Counted from the first letter of the stretch, positions 1 through 7,540 are shown. The stretch: DNA of 28,376 nt from Tannerellaceae bacterium (GCA_031288615.1 JAITRC010000001.1:1-28376); one strand, 5' to 3'. Numbers and translations: made by a program. Notes: a model not told the origin generated them from the sequence alone.

Positions 1-2
1 GT

Positions 3-179
3 AAGTCTGGAAATAGAGTTGTGTATCACAAGATACTCACTTTCTTGAACGAGTTAAAGGAGCACCCAAGAACAGGTACGGGGAAGCCGGAACTACTATC
101 AGGTGATGAGAAAGGACAAGAGGATGGGATTGTCACGGTGAAGGTTGTGTCTGCGTTCGGGCACTATGGCGATAAATAA
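3..179 (+). pseudogene. Txe/YoeB-family toxin, partial, with internal deletion
   Basis: An open frame enters from the left edge and ends at TAA 177-179, giving 58 residues. The part ILTFLNELKEHPRTGTGKPE and the end VVSAFGHYGDK match, from memory of the family, the middle and the C-terminus of Txe/YoeB ribosome-dependent mRNA interferases. In that family about 15-20 residues with a W-S-R-R-I core and an H-R-L-V-Y strand lie between these parts. Here they are missing: GDEKG (residues 34-38) runs directly into QEDGIVTV. The lost part includes the catalytic Arg of the RNase site, while the Glu of GKPE and the C-terminal HY remain. The product is therefore probably inactive. The N-terminus and any antitoxin gene lie outside the window. 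Confidence 0.6.
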
Positions 180-180
180 G

Positions 181-188
181 TACCTTTG
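181..188 (+). promoter_or_regulatory. Bacteroidales -7 promoter element (TACCTTTG)
   Basis: This is an exact TAnnTTTG match two bases after the toxin-fragment stop codon. It points into the short signal-peptide frame at 218. The same octamer stands before pyrE, susC, ppiD and pfp in this window, which supports it as a real promoter. I see no clear -33 TTTG. Confidence 0.5.
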
Positions 189-238
189 GGGGCATGGATA
201 AGGCTAAAGGAAAAGGTATGGGCAAGAGAGTGTTTGGG

Positions 239-256
239 TTGGTAGTGTTGGTAGTG
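239..256 (+). repeat. 9-bp tandem repeat (TTGGTAGTG x2)
   Basis: Two exact copies, 239-247 and 248-256, followed by a partial third. In the 218 frame they encode Leu-Val-Val units of a signal-peptide core, so a change in copy number would keep the frame. Confidence 0.8.
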
Positions 257-267
257 TTGGGGGCGGT

Positions 268-278
268 GGGGGGGGGGG
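268..278 (+). repeat. G11 homopolymer
   Basis: Eleven G on the + strand, directly beside the pyrE stop codon (complement of 279-281) and inside the orphan signal-peptide frame. With the GGGGGCGGT before it the stretch is a G-quadruplex candidate. Slippage would shift the orphan frame but leave pyrE coding intact. Confidence 0.9.
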
Positions 279-911
279 TTAGGGGAGCCAGGCGGCGGGG
301 TCTTTGCGCCAGACTTGGAGGGTCTGGACATCGGCGGGGGAGATGTATCCGGCGAGTAAGGCTTGGTCAATGACAGCGTCGTAGTGAGAGAGTGTGGCGA
401 GCGGGACACGGGCCTCGTGGAAGAGCTTGGTGGCCAGTGGGAAGCCGTAGGTGAAAATGGCGACGACGGCAATGACCTCACATCCGAAAGCCCGTACGGC
501 ATCGACAGCCTTGAGGGCCGAATGGCCGGTGGAGACAAGGTCTTCGAGGACGATGACAGAAGAGCCGGCCTTAAGCTCTCCCTCGATGAGGTTTTCAAGG
601 CCATGGTTCTTAGGGGCGTTGCGGATGTAGACAAAAGGGAGGGCAAGGAGGTCGGCGACGAGTGCACCTTGGGCAATAGCGCCCGTAGCGACAGCGGCGA
701 TGGCGTTGGTCTGTGGGTAGTTCTCGGAGATGAGTCGAGCGAGCTGGAGCTTGAAGAAGGTGCGTATAGGAGGATAAGAGAGGGTCTTGCGGTTGTCGCA
801 GTAAATGGGGGACTTCCAACCGGAGGCCCAGGTGAAAGGGATGGTGGGCTGGAGCTTGACTGCTTTGATTTGCAGGAGCTTGCGAGCGATGATCTGATCA
901 AGGTTATCCAT
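279..911 (-). CDS. pyrE: Orotate phosphoribosyltransferase
   Basis: This enzyme transfers phosphoribose from PRPP to orotate, giving OMP in de novo pyrimidine synthesis. The PRPP-binding signature VIVLEDLVSTGHS lies at about residues 119-131, and the KSPIYCDNRK and ATGAIAQGALVADLL segments are typical of bacterial PyrE. I chose the ATG at 911 (MDNLDQ), giving 210 residues. The longer frame from 935 would begin inside the TACCTTTG promoter box at 933-940, upstream of the expected transcript start. The leader is short and lacks a clear Shine-Dalgarno site, as is common in this phylum. The gene is divergent from susC and its stop codon abuts the G11 tract. pyrF, which uses its product, is at 24079, so the pathway is not clustered here. 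Confidence 0.95.
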   Translation of the reverse strand: MDNLDQIIARKLLQIKAVKLQPTIPFTWASGWKSPIYCDNRKTLSYPPIRTFFKLQLARLISENYPQTNAIAAVATGAIAQGALVADLLALPFVYIRNAPKNHGLENLIEGELKAGSSVIVLEDLVSTGHSALKAVDAVRAFGCEVIAVVAIFTYGFPLATKLFHEARVPLATLSHYDAVIDQALLAGYISPADVQTLQVWRKDPAAWLP

Positions 912-932
912 AAGAGTATAATAATGTGTGCA

Positions 933-940
933 CAAAGGTA
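933..940 (-). promoter_or_regulatory. pyrE -7 element (TACCTTTG)
   Basis: The complement of 933-940 reads TACCTTTG, an exact TAnnTTTG element. It places the transcript start near 925 and so rules out the ATG at 935 in favour of 911. Confidence 0.7.
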
Positions 941-949
941 AGAAATAAG

Positions 950-977
950 CGTCGTAACGACGGCATCCTAAGGATGC
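950..977. promoter_or_regulatory. Two adjacent palindromes between pyrE and susC promoters
   Basis: CGTCG-TAA-CGACG (950-962) is followed at once by GCATCCT-A-AGGATGC (963-977) and then TTTTA. Both arms are perfect. They lie just behind the pyrE promoter and about 170 bases before the susC promoter. They could be operator sites, a small REP-like element, or a short hairpin terminator on the + strand. Confidence 0.45.
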
Positions 978-1006
978 TTTTATGTCAGAGAAGTAGTCAC
1001 GGAAGA

Positions 1007-1016
1007 GGGGGGGGGG
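1007..1016 (+). repeat. G10 homopolymer
   Basis: Ten G on the + strand in the pyrE-susC intergenic region, followed by A and GGG. It is about 125 bases upstream of the susC -7 element. Confidence 0.9.
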
Positions 1017-1051
1017 AGGGGAGAAGCAAGTTGTTAAAGAAATACAAAGAT

Positions 1052-1063
1052 GGGGGGGGGGGG
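1052..1063 (+). repeat. G12 homopolymer upstream of susC promoter
   Basis: Twelve G preceded by T and followed by TATATATGAAAAAATTTT, an AT-rich stretch that could act as an upstream promoter or regulator-binding element. The tract ends 79 bases before the susC -7 box. Length change would alter the phasing of anything bound further upstream. Confidence 0.9.
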
Positions 1064-1142
1064 TATATATGAAAAAATTTTCAGCGGGGAGGTGTTTCTA
1101 AAAAATACCACAAAGATGTGATTTTTATTCGGGGAGAAGTGA

Positions 1143-1150
1143 TACCTTTG
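1143..1150 (+). promoter_or_regulatory. susC -7 element (TACCTTTG)
   Basis: An exact TAnnTTTG element 25 bases before the susC ATG. An AGGAG ribosome site lies at 1168-1172. There is no good -33 TTTG, so an activator may be needed. Confidence 0.7.
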
Positions 1151-1174
1151 TAGCGGATTAAAAAAACAGGAGAT

Positions 1175-4100
1175 ATGGGAAGGATAGCAAAAATAGCGGG
1201 GAAGCTGGCAGCAGGGAAGCTGGCAGCGGGGAAGCTGGCGGCAGGGCTGGTGGCGGTGCTGGTGTCGGGGGCTGTGGAGGTGCTGGGACAGGGGGTGGAG
1301 ATCAAGGGGAAGGTAGTGGATGAGTGGGGAGAGGGAGTGATAGGAGCGGCGATCGTGGTGTCGGGGACGCGTGAGGGGACGACGACGAATGTGGATGGGG
1401 AGTTTGTGCTGAAGACGAAGCGGGGGTATCCGGTGGAGCTGACGGTGCACTATGTGGGGTATAAGCCACAGGCGGTGTTGGTGAATGAGGGGAAGTTGGT
1501 GGAGGTGACGTTAAAGGAGAGCGTGCACAGTTTGGATGAGGTGGTGGTGACGGCGGGGGGTATCTTCCGAGCGCGGCGTGAGCAGGGGTATGCGACGGTG
1601 AAGATTACGGACAGTGAGCTGGGCGCAGGGAAGTCACCGACGCTGGGTGGGGGCTTGGCGGCGAAGATACCGGGGTTGCAGGTGAATGCGATCTCGAGTG
1701 GGGTGAACCCGAATTATAGGCTGGTGTTGCGGGGTAACCGCTCGATCACGGGGAATAACCAGGCGCTGATAGTGGTGGACAATGCGATTGTATCGAATGA
1801 GTTTCTGAACAACATCAACCCTTCGGACATCGACAATATACAGGTGCTGAACGGGGCGGCGGGTTCGGCGCTGTACGGATCGGAGGCATCGAACGGGGTG
1901 TTGCTGATAACGACGAAGCAGGGGGTGAAAGGGAAGCCACAGATCAAGGTGTCGAATACGACGTCGTTTGAGTCGGTGAGTTTTTTCCCGAAGTTGCAGA
2001 CGCGATTCGGTCAGGGAGCGGATGTGGATAGTCAGGTGTTTGACAAGGTGGAGAATCAGCAGTTCGGTCCGGCGTTCGACGGGACCATACGGGAATTGGG
2101 TCGCCCGTTGGTGAACGGGGATCAGCAGTATGCGGTGTACTCACCGGCCAAAGAGGGCAGGAACTCGTTTTGGGAGACAGGGGTACAGAACCGGACGGAC
2201 GTATCGGTGAGCTTTGGGAACGAGACGATCAGTTCGTTTGTATCGGCGCAGTATTTAGGGGGAACGGGGATCACGCCGGGGGATAAGTATAATAAGGTGT
2301 CGCTGCGACTGAACAACACACAGAAGCTGCCGCAGGGGATAGAGCTGTCGTACAACGTGGGTTACGTAGAGAACAACTACGACATCACGAATAACACGAA
2401 CCGGATCTATAGTGAGCTGACACAGATCTCGGCGAATGTGCCGGTGCCGAACTATAAGGATTGGGAGCATGACAAATGGTCGGACGTGGAGGGTTGGTAC
2501 AACCCGTGGTACCGAAATCCGTACTGGACGGCGGCGAACTACCGAGAGGACACGAAAGACACGTACCTGACGGGGAAGGTGGACGTGAAGTATCAGATAA
2601 AGCCGTGGCTGCATGCGTTGTATAGGGTGGCGATAGCGAATAGATACTATCAGACGCATCAGTATGGGGCGAAGGTGACGTACAGCGAGTATACGCGGAC
2701 GGTGCATACGAAGGCCGACCTGCCGGGATATGTGTACGACCGGAATTACAATAAATACCGTACGAATCAGGACTTGCAGATAGGTGTAAATAAAGACGTG
2801 GGGGGGGGTATATCTGTTAACCTGACGCTGGGGGCGAGCCATATAGATAATTCCTCGAAGAGCCAGTTGGTGGCGGCGACGGGGCTGGTGGTACCAGGGT
2901 TGAACCATATCACGAACCGTTCAGGGGATGTGACAATCCCGACGGAGAAAGCGGGGGTGAGTACGACGATGGCGGCGATACCGAAGGATCCGAACGCGAT
3001 CATCCGGAGCCGGAACTATGGGTTGTGGGGAGACTTGGTGTTAGGCTACAAGAACTACGTGTACCTGCACGTGACAGGCCGGAACGACTGGACGTCGCTG
3101 TTAGCGGCATCGAACAGGTCGTACTTTTATCCGTCGGCGGACGTGTCGTTGATCGTGACGGACGCGGTGGAGGATCTGAAGGACAATGATGTGCTGGACT
3201 ATCTGAAGGTGCGAGGAGCGTGGTCACGGGTGGGGAACGTGAATATAGACCCGTACTCGCTAAGTCCGGTGTACAGCTCAGAGGTGGGGCTCTCAAGCGG
3301 GACGTTTTTTCGGGAGTCGAAGAAGTTGGTGTTGGAGCTGAAGCCGGAGATTACGTCGGGCTATGAGGCAGGGGCGGAGTTCAGGCTGTTTAAGAGCTTG
3401 GCGGAGGTGCAGTTGACGTGGTACCACACGAATACGACGGGTCAGGCGATAGAAGCGTCGATAGCGCCGAGTTCGGGGTATAGCGAGCTGTTGCTGAATG
3501 CGGGGGAAGTGACGAACGACGGGATAGAGACGACGGTGCGGTTTAACCCGTTGCGGACAAAGGATTGGACGTTGCATGTAGGGGGTAATTATACGTATAA
3601 CCGGAACGTGCTGAAGAAGCTGTATCCGGGGTTGCCGCGGTTGGGGGTGAACGGGAGCACGGTGATCTATGCGGTGGAAGGGGAGGAGATAAACCAGATA
3701 TTTGTGTCGGACTATGCGCGAGTGCCGGCGGTGGAAGCGGATGGGACGGTGAACCCATCGGAGCTGGTGGGGAAGGTGATCGTAGATCCATTGACAGGTT
3801 ACCCGTCGAAAGCGACGGAGTCGAAATTGCTGGGGAACACGACTCCGAGACATCGTTTGGGATTGGACTTTTCGTTGCGATACAAGCAGTTCACGCTAAG
3901 CAGCGTGTTCGAATACCGAGGTGGGTACTACTACGCGGCGCATAACATCGGGTCGAGCTTAGACTTCAGCGGGGCGTCGGCCCGTACGGCGTACTATAAC
4001 CGTGAACGGTTCGTGTTTCCGAACTCGGTGTACAAGGATACGGAAGGTCAGTATGTGGCGAACACGAACGTGACGATCTCGGACGGAGGAATGGGGTTTT

Positions 4101-4411
4101 GGACGAACGGGACGTACAACCGCGGGGGTGCATATAGTAACTATGTGTATGCTGGGGACTACTGGAAATGGCGGGAGGTGTCACTGACGTATGAGGTGCC
4201 GCGAAGCGTGGTGCGAAAGCTGACAGGGAATGCGGTGCAAGAGGTGTCGTTGAGTATACAAGGCCGGAACTTGGTGCTGTGGACACCGGCGTCGAATGAA
4301 TACACGGACCCGGATTATAGTGCGAACGACGATAACGCGACAGGAGTAACGTCGCTGGATCAGACACCACCGACGCGTTACGTGGGTGGGACGATATCAT
4401 TCACCTTTTAA
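1175..4411 (+). CDS. SusC/RagA-family TonB-dependent outer-membrane receptor
   Basis: A 22-strand TonB-dependent barrel that imports ligands delivered by its SusD partner. Order: signal peptide (about 1-40), carboxypeptidase-regulatory-like domain (about 42-115, around GKVVDEWGEGVIGAAIVV), the TonB-box-like SLDEVVVTAGGI (about 120-131), a plug domain with VLRGNRSITGNNQALIVVDN and ASNGVLLITTKQG, then the barrel ending in Phe (GGTISFTF). The length of 1078 residues is normal and no STN anti-sigma domain is present. The signal peptide is odd: KLAAG occurs three times, from a 15-bp DNA repeat. A G9 tract (2800-2808) lies in the coding sequence at residues 542-545. Codons end overwhelmingly in G. 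SusD follows after 12 bases in one operon. No glycoside hydrolase or other degradative gene is adjacent, so the substrate cannot be named. Confidence 0.95.
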   Translation: MGRIAKIAGKLAAGKLAAGKLAAGLVAVLVSGAVEVLGQGVEIKGKVVDEWGEGVIGAAIVVSGTREGTTTNVDGEFVLKTKRGYPVELTVHYVGYKPQAVLVNEGKLVEVTLKESVHSLDEVVVTAGGIFRARREQGYATVKITDSELGAGKSPTLGGGLAAKIPGLQVNAISSGVNPNYRLVLRGNRSITGNNQALIVVDNAIVSNEFLNNINPSDIDNIQVLNGAAGSALYGSEASNGVLLITTKQGVKGKPQIKVSNTTSFESVSFFPKLQTRFGQGADVDSQVFDKVENQQFGPAFDGTIRELGRPLVNGDQQYAVYSPAKEGRNSFWETGVQNRTDVSVSFGNETISSFVSAQYLGGTGITPGDKYNKVSLRLNNTQKLPQGIELSYNVGYVENNYDITNNTNRIYSELTQISANVPVPNYKDWEHDKWSDVEGWYNPWYRNPYWTAANYREDTKDTYLTGKVDVKYQIKPWLHALYRVAIANRYYQTHQYGAKVTYSEYTRTVHTKADLPGYVYDRNYNKYRTNQDLQIGVNKDVGGGISVNLTLGASHIDNSSKSQLVAATGLVVPGLNHITNRSGDVTIPTEKAGVSTTMAAIPKDPNAIIRSRNYGLWGDLVLGYKNYVYLHVTGRNDWTSLLAASNRSYFYPSADVSLIVTDAVEDLKDNDVLDYLKVRGAWSRVGNVNIDPYSLSPVYSSEVGLSSGTFFRESKKLVLELKPEITSGYEAGAEFRLFKSLAEVQLTWYHTNTTGQAIEASIAPSSGYSELLLNAGEVTNDGIETTVRFNPLRTKDWTLHVGGNYTYNRNVLKKLYPGLPRLGVNGSTVIYAVEGEEINQIFVSDYARVPAVEADGTVNPSELVGKVIVDPLTGYPSKATESKLLGNTTPRHRLGLDFSLRYKQFTLSSVFEYRGGYYYAAHNIGSSLDFSGASARTAYYNRERFVFPNSVYKDTEGQYVANTNVTISDGGMGFWTNGTYNRGGAYSNYVYAGDYWKWREVSLTYEVPRSVVRKLTGNAVQEVSLSIQGRNLVLWTPASNEYTDPDYSANDDNATGVTSLDQTPPTRYVGGTISFTF
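1199..1243 (+). repeat. 15-bp tandem repeat in susC signal peptide (x3)
   Basis: Three consecutive 15-base units (GGGAAGCTGGCAGCA and close variants) encode Gly-Lys-Leu-Ala-Ala three times. The units differ at only one or two third-codon positions. Gain or loss of a unit keeps the frame and changes signal-peptide length and charge. Confidence 0.85.
2800..2808 (+). repeat. G9 homopolymer inside susC
   Basis: Nine G spanning codons 542-545 (Val-Gly-Gly-Gly), preceded by T and followed by TATAT. A one-base slip would shift the frame in mid-barrel and inactivate the receptor. Confidence 0.9.
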
Positions 4412-4423
4412 AGACGAGAAAGC

Positions 4424-6010
4424 ATGAAGACAAAGATAGGTTTAGGACTGGCGGTGTTGGTGTCCGCGCTAGCGGGGTGCGACTTGGAGATAAACGAGAA
4501 CCCGAACGCGGCGACAGGGGCGGTAATCACACCGGACTTGACATTTCCGGATGTGGTGGCGAATACGACATACACGCAGGTGTACTACTTTGGATACGGT
4601 TCGTCGGCGTACTTGGTAGGGTACCAGGTGCCAGGGGGCGGGATAGGCGGATTCGGTGAAGTGTATACGTATAGTATCACGGCGTCGTTTGTGAAGGAAT
4701 GCTGGACACGGACGTTCGACGACCTGCGGGACCTTCAGACGATCATCAGGAAATCGGAGTCGGAGCGGGAGTATGCGCTGTATGGAGGGGTGTCACGCAT
4801 ATGGAAGGCGTATAACTACCAGCTGCTGGTGGACGCATACGGGGATGTGCCGTATAAGGAGGGAGTAGCAGGGGGCGCAGGGGTGTTTGCGCCGGTGTAT
4901 GATGACGATGCGTCGGTGTACAGGTATTTGGTGGAGGAGTTGGATGTAGCGATCGCTCAATTGCAAGCAAGTCGTACGGAAGCGGGGCTGGTGTCGCTGA
5001 CAAGCGCGTCGGATCCGGTGTTCCATGGGGACGTGGAGAAGTGGATACAGTTTGCGAATAACCTGAAGCTGCGTCTGTTGGTGCGCGGGAGCGGGACGGA
5101 AATAGATGCGTTTGTAGAAGCAGCGTACGGTACATTCAGTGCAGAAGGCTTTTTGAAGGAGGATGTGGTGGTGAATCCGGGGTACAATGCGAATTCGGAA
5201 GAGAACCCGTACTGGGCGACGTACCATAGCTCGGTGTCAGGTGTGATCACCCAAGCAGGGCGGTTCTACCTGCCGTCGAAGTACGTGTTTGCATTCTATG
5301 ACGGGACGAAATTGAGTGACCCGGTACGGGGCGCATTGGTATACAGGGGATATCCAGCGGTACCGGCATGGCAGCTGGGAGATGACTCGGCAGAGCGCCC
5401 GAACTCACCGACGTACCTGTGGCATGTGGGGACAGGGATAGGGACAGGTGCATCGGAAGCAAAAGGGATACTGAAGAGCCGGTCAGCAGGCGCGCCGATA
5501 TTCACGGCGTCGGAGGTGTACTTTCTGCTGGCAGAAGCAGCACTGAAAGGGCACGAGTTGGACGGGGACGTGAAGACGAACTTCGAGGCAGGCATAGAGG
5601 CGTCGTACGGGTACCTGGAACTGGAAGGGACGTCAACGACATTGTCGGCAGGTGTAGACCCACGCGAAGAGACGGAAGCGTACATCGCGGCGAATGAAGA
5701 GAGCTACCTGGTGAATATAGACAGAGCCAGCACGCCAGAAGAGAAGCTGGAGGCGATCATCACACAGAAATACATTGCGCTGAATATACTGGGGTCGAAC
5801 GAAGCATGGAACGAATTTAGGCGCACGACATACCCACGGATAAGTGGGACAGACGCGGTGACGACGTTCGTGTCGTCGCGGTCGTCGTCACCACGGGCAG
5901 ATAAGTTGCCGGTGCGGCTGATATACCCGCAGGATGAACTGAACCTGAACCCGAATGCGCCTCGGATAGCAGATGCGTATAGTGCACGGCTGTTCTGGGA
6001 CAAGGACTGA
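4424..6010 (+). CDS. SusD-like outer-membrane lipoprotein (SusD/RagB family)
   Basis: A surface lipoprotein that captures ligand and forms the lid of the SusC barrel. The signal peptide ends at a lipobox (SALAGC, Cys19), after which DLEINENPN is the usual start of a mature SusD. The region around residues 90-140 (CWTRTFDDLRDLQTII and SRIWKAYNYQLLVDAYGDVP) matches the first helical repeats of the family. NILGSNEAWNEFRRTTYPRI near the C-terminus is typical of the SusD-like_2 group. It is 528 residues long and starts 12 bases after susC, with AAAGC just before the ATG. Like susC it uses mostly G-ending codons. The partner assignment rests on gene order; the ligand is unknown. Confidence 0.93.
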   Translation: MKTKIGLGLAVLVSALAGCDLEINENPNAATGAVITPDLTFPDVVANTTYTQVYYFGYGSSAYLVGYQVPGGGIGGFGEVYTYSITASFVKECWTRTFDDLRDLQTIIRKSESEREYALYGGVSRIWKAYNYQLLVDAYGDVPYKEGVAGGAGVFAPVYDDDASVYRYLVEELDVAIAQLQASRTEAGLVSLTSASDPVFHGDVEKWIQFANNLKLRLLVRGSGTEIDAFVEAAYGTFSAEGFLKEDVVVNPGYNANSEENPYWATYHSSVSGVITQAGRFYLPSKYVFAFYDGTKLSDPVRGALVYRGYPAVPAWQLGDDSAERPNSPTYLWHVGTGIGTGASEAKGILKSRSAGAPIFTASEVYFLLAEAALKGHELDGDVKTNFEAGIEASYGYLELEGTSTTLSAGVDPREETEAYIAANEESYLVNIDRASTPEEKLEAIITQKYIALNILGSNEAWNEFRRTTYPRISGTDAVTTFVSSRSSSPRADKLPVRLIYPQDELNLNPNAPRIADAYSARLFWDKD

Positions 6011-6081
6011 GGTGCGGTGAAGAGGTTGGTGCCGCGAAGCGGGAGAAGAGAAGGAAGAAGGGAGTAAATAAACTAAAGGAT

Positions 6082-6594
6082 ATGAAGACAAGAGATAGCT
6101 GGAAGCAGGTGTTGTTGTTGGGGGTGATAGTGCTGAGTGGGTGCCTGAGCGAGGAGCCACCGTTCAAAGACAATGGGAGCTCGGGGATAGTGGAGCTGAA
6201 CCTGGCCGCACGCACCTCAGCGACAACGTATGCAATAAGGAAAGTGTCGTGGGGAGAAGAGGAGTCGATAGTGATACCGGTGGAGGTGAACTATACAGGA
6301 GCGGCGGGAGCACCGGCGGAGATAGAAGTGAAGCTGTCGTTGGCGAATGACGCGGTAGCGGAGTTTGTAGCAGCGCAGGGGTATACGTTATTGCCGGCGG
6401 CGTCATACGAAGTGCCGGAAGTGGTGTCGGTGCGTATAGCTAAAGGAGAGAAGAAGGCGGAATACAGGATAGAGGTGGAGAAGGGGTTGCTGGAGTCAGG
6501 GGTGCAGTATGCCATCGGGGTGAAGATAGTGAGCTCGAGCGGGGGGACGGTGAGCGGGAACTACTCGACGGGGGTGTATGTTATCGTGGAGTGA
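6082..6594 (+). CDS. DUF1735-like lipoprotein, third gene of the susCD operon
   Basis: A 170-residue lipoprotein: the signal peptide ends at VIVLSGC (Cys21) and is followed by acidic residues (LSEEPPFKD). The rest is a beta-rich domain in which VSWGEEESIVIPVEVNYTG, an AVAEFVAAQGYTLLPAASY segment and a final GVYVIVE resemble the DUF1735 (BT_3987 N-terminal-like) domain of small lipoproteins encoded after SusCD pairs. Proteins of this kind are presumed surface ligand binders. This one has only the single domain, without the C-terminal lectin or hydrolase domain found in some relatives. It lies 71 bases after susD, with TAAAGGAT before the ATG, and is probably the last gene of the operon. Family assignment is from pattern memory; the function is inferred. 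Confidence 0.7.
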   Translation: MKTRDSWKQVLLLGVIVLSGCLSEEPPFKDNGSSGIVELNLAARTSATTYAIRKVSWGEEESIVIPVEVNYTGAAGAPAEIEVKLSLANDAVAEFVAAQGYTLLPAASYEVPEVVSVRIAKGEKKAEYRIEVEKGLLESGVQYAIGVKIVSSSGGTVSGNYSTGVYVIVE

Positions 6595-6607
6595 AGGGAG
6601 GGGGAGA

Positions 6608-7468
6608 TTAATGATTTTCCATCAAGGCTTTCTTCCTACCCCTTTCAATTCTGCGTTCGACTTTTTTTATGTCTTCGGCCGGCTGTAACCTTTCGGGATG
6701 AATGCCCCTGCTTACCAGCATATTCCTTACGGCTTCGTTGTTATCTATATGTTCTTGCTCGATAGGCGTTTGTCCGTGCAAGTCTTTATCCTGTACATTG
6801 ATAGAGGTCATTTCCGCTGCCAGTCCCTTGGCTTCAATGCCGATAGTGGGCAGAAAATCCGCCAAGGGGCGATTATCGGGAATATTCATTTTACGTTTCA
6901 ACTCTGCGGTATTCAGCTTGAATAAGGCTTCGTCGCCTTTGGAGCGAATCACAGCAAAGCCTTTATTGTCAATACCCCGTTTGTAGAGAATCCCCGAGAG
7001 GGTTTTCTCTTTGCGCATCAATCTTTCTCTGGCTTCGAGGCGCAGTCCCTCTTCCGTATTGTCGCTACAAGTTCCACCTTGAGCCAGCCCTTTTTCTATT
7101 AGCTCAGCGCGGCGAGTTTGTACGGCGAAATAAGTTTGCGCGAATGATATCTCCGGCTTATAACTCTCTCCGTTCTGAGCTATCAAATAGCAAGCATAAC
7201 GGGTAAGAAGCATATCACTTATCTCCTTTTCGGTGTTTTTTCCTATACGTATTAACTTGCTGATGTCGGCAAAATGATACCCTATTGTTTCTCCCGTATT
7301 TCCACATGATGATTTCGCTTTTTCAATGATTTTCAAGAAGTTACGCCATTGGCTATACCCTAACAATTTTTGCAGGTCCCGAGCACTCCAGCATTCCACA
7401 CCGTCCAGGTTCATGGCAACTGCCTCAAACTGTTCAAACAAGGCTTTGACCTCTTCCGACCGCAACAT
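6608..7468 (-). CDS. dinD: DNA-damage-inducible protein D homologue
   Basis: A 286-residue cytoplasmic protein like E. coli DinD (about 274 residues). The N-terminal module has the family pattern CWSARDLQKLLGYSQWRNF, followed by GYHFADISKLIRIG and then LTRYACYLIAQNGESYKPEI with FAQTYFAVQTRRAEL. E. coli DinD is SOS-induced and modulates RecA filaments in vitro. The role here is unknown, and such genes often occur in accessory DNA. It is convergent with the susCD operon, only 13 bases away and with no visible terminator between. A TATCTTTG promoter box lies at 7499-7506. Base composition is more AT-rich than in the flanking skewed genes, which fits separate acquisition. Confidence 0.88.
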   Translation of the reverse strand: MLRSEEVKALFEQFEAVAMNLDGVECWSARDLQKLLGYSQWRNFLKIIEKAKSSCGNTGETIGYHFADISKLIRIGKNTEKEISDMLLTRYACYLIAQNGESYKPEISFAQTYFAVQTRRAELIEKGLAQGGTCSDNTEEGLRLEARERLMRKEKTLSGILYKRGIDNKGFAVIRSKGDEALFKLNTAELKRKMNIPDNRPLADFLPTIGIEAKGLAAEMTSINVQDKDLHGQTPIEQEHIDNNEAVRNMLVSRGIHPERLQPAEDIKKVERRIERGRKKALMENH

Positions 7469-7498
7469 ATAGTTACTGTGTTTTTGTTATACTATCTA

Positions 7499-7506
7499 CA
7501 AAGATA
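7499..7506 (-). promoter_or_regulatory. dinD -7 element (TATCTTTG)
   Basis: The complement of 7499-7506 reads TATCTTTG, 30 bases before the dinD ATG. This gives dinD its own promoter, separate from the lipoprotein genes upstream. Confidence 0.6.
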
Positions 7507-7540
7507 AGGAAAGAAGGGAAAACAATAAAATAGTGTGGTG

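Larger units (their letters stand above)
218..373 (+). pseudogene. Orphan signal-peptide ORF running into a G11 tract and antisense to pyrE
   Basis: ATG at 218 follows a purine-rich AAAGGAAAAGG ribosome site and lies about 30 bases after the -7 box at 181. The first 20 residues, MGKRVFGLVVLVVLGAVGGG, look like a signal peptide: basic start, Leu/Val core, small residues. The core is built from two copies of a 9-base repeat (239-256). The frame then crosses G11 (268-278) and continues as an Arg/Gly-rich, unconvincing sequence antisense to the pyrE 3' end until TGA 371-373. It reads as the head of an exported-protein gene whose body has been lost or replaced, or as a phase-variable remnant. An upstream in-frame ATG at 194 would lie at or before the expected transcription start. 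Confidence 0.4.

Noticed and set aside
164..901. 245-codon minus-strand frame overlapping pyrE
   Set aside because: Ser/Pro-rich out-of-frame reading of pyrE.
363..941. 192-codon + strand frame antisense to pyrE
   Set aside because: pyrE has clear family motifs on the other strand. This frame has no recognisable domain and no promoter before it.
2255..2908. 217-codon minus-strand frame and others antisense to susC
   Set aside because: Arg/His/Val-rich translations produced by the skewed codons of susC; no motifs or start signals.
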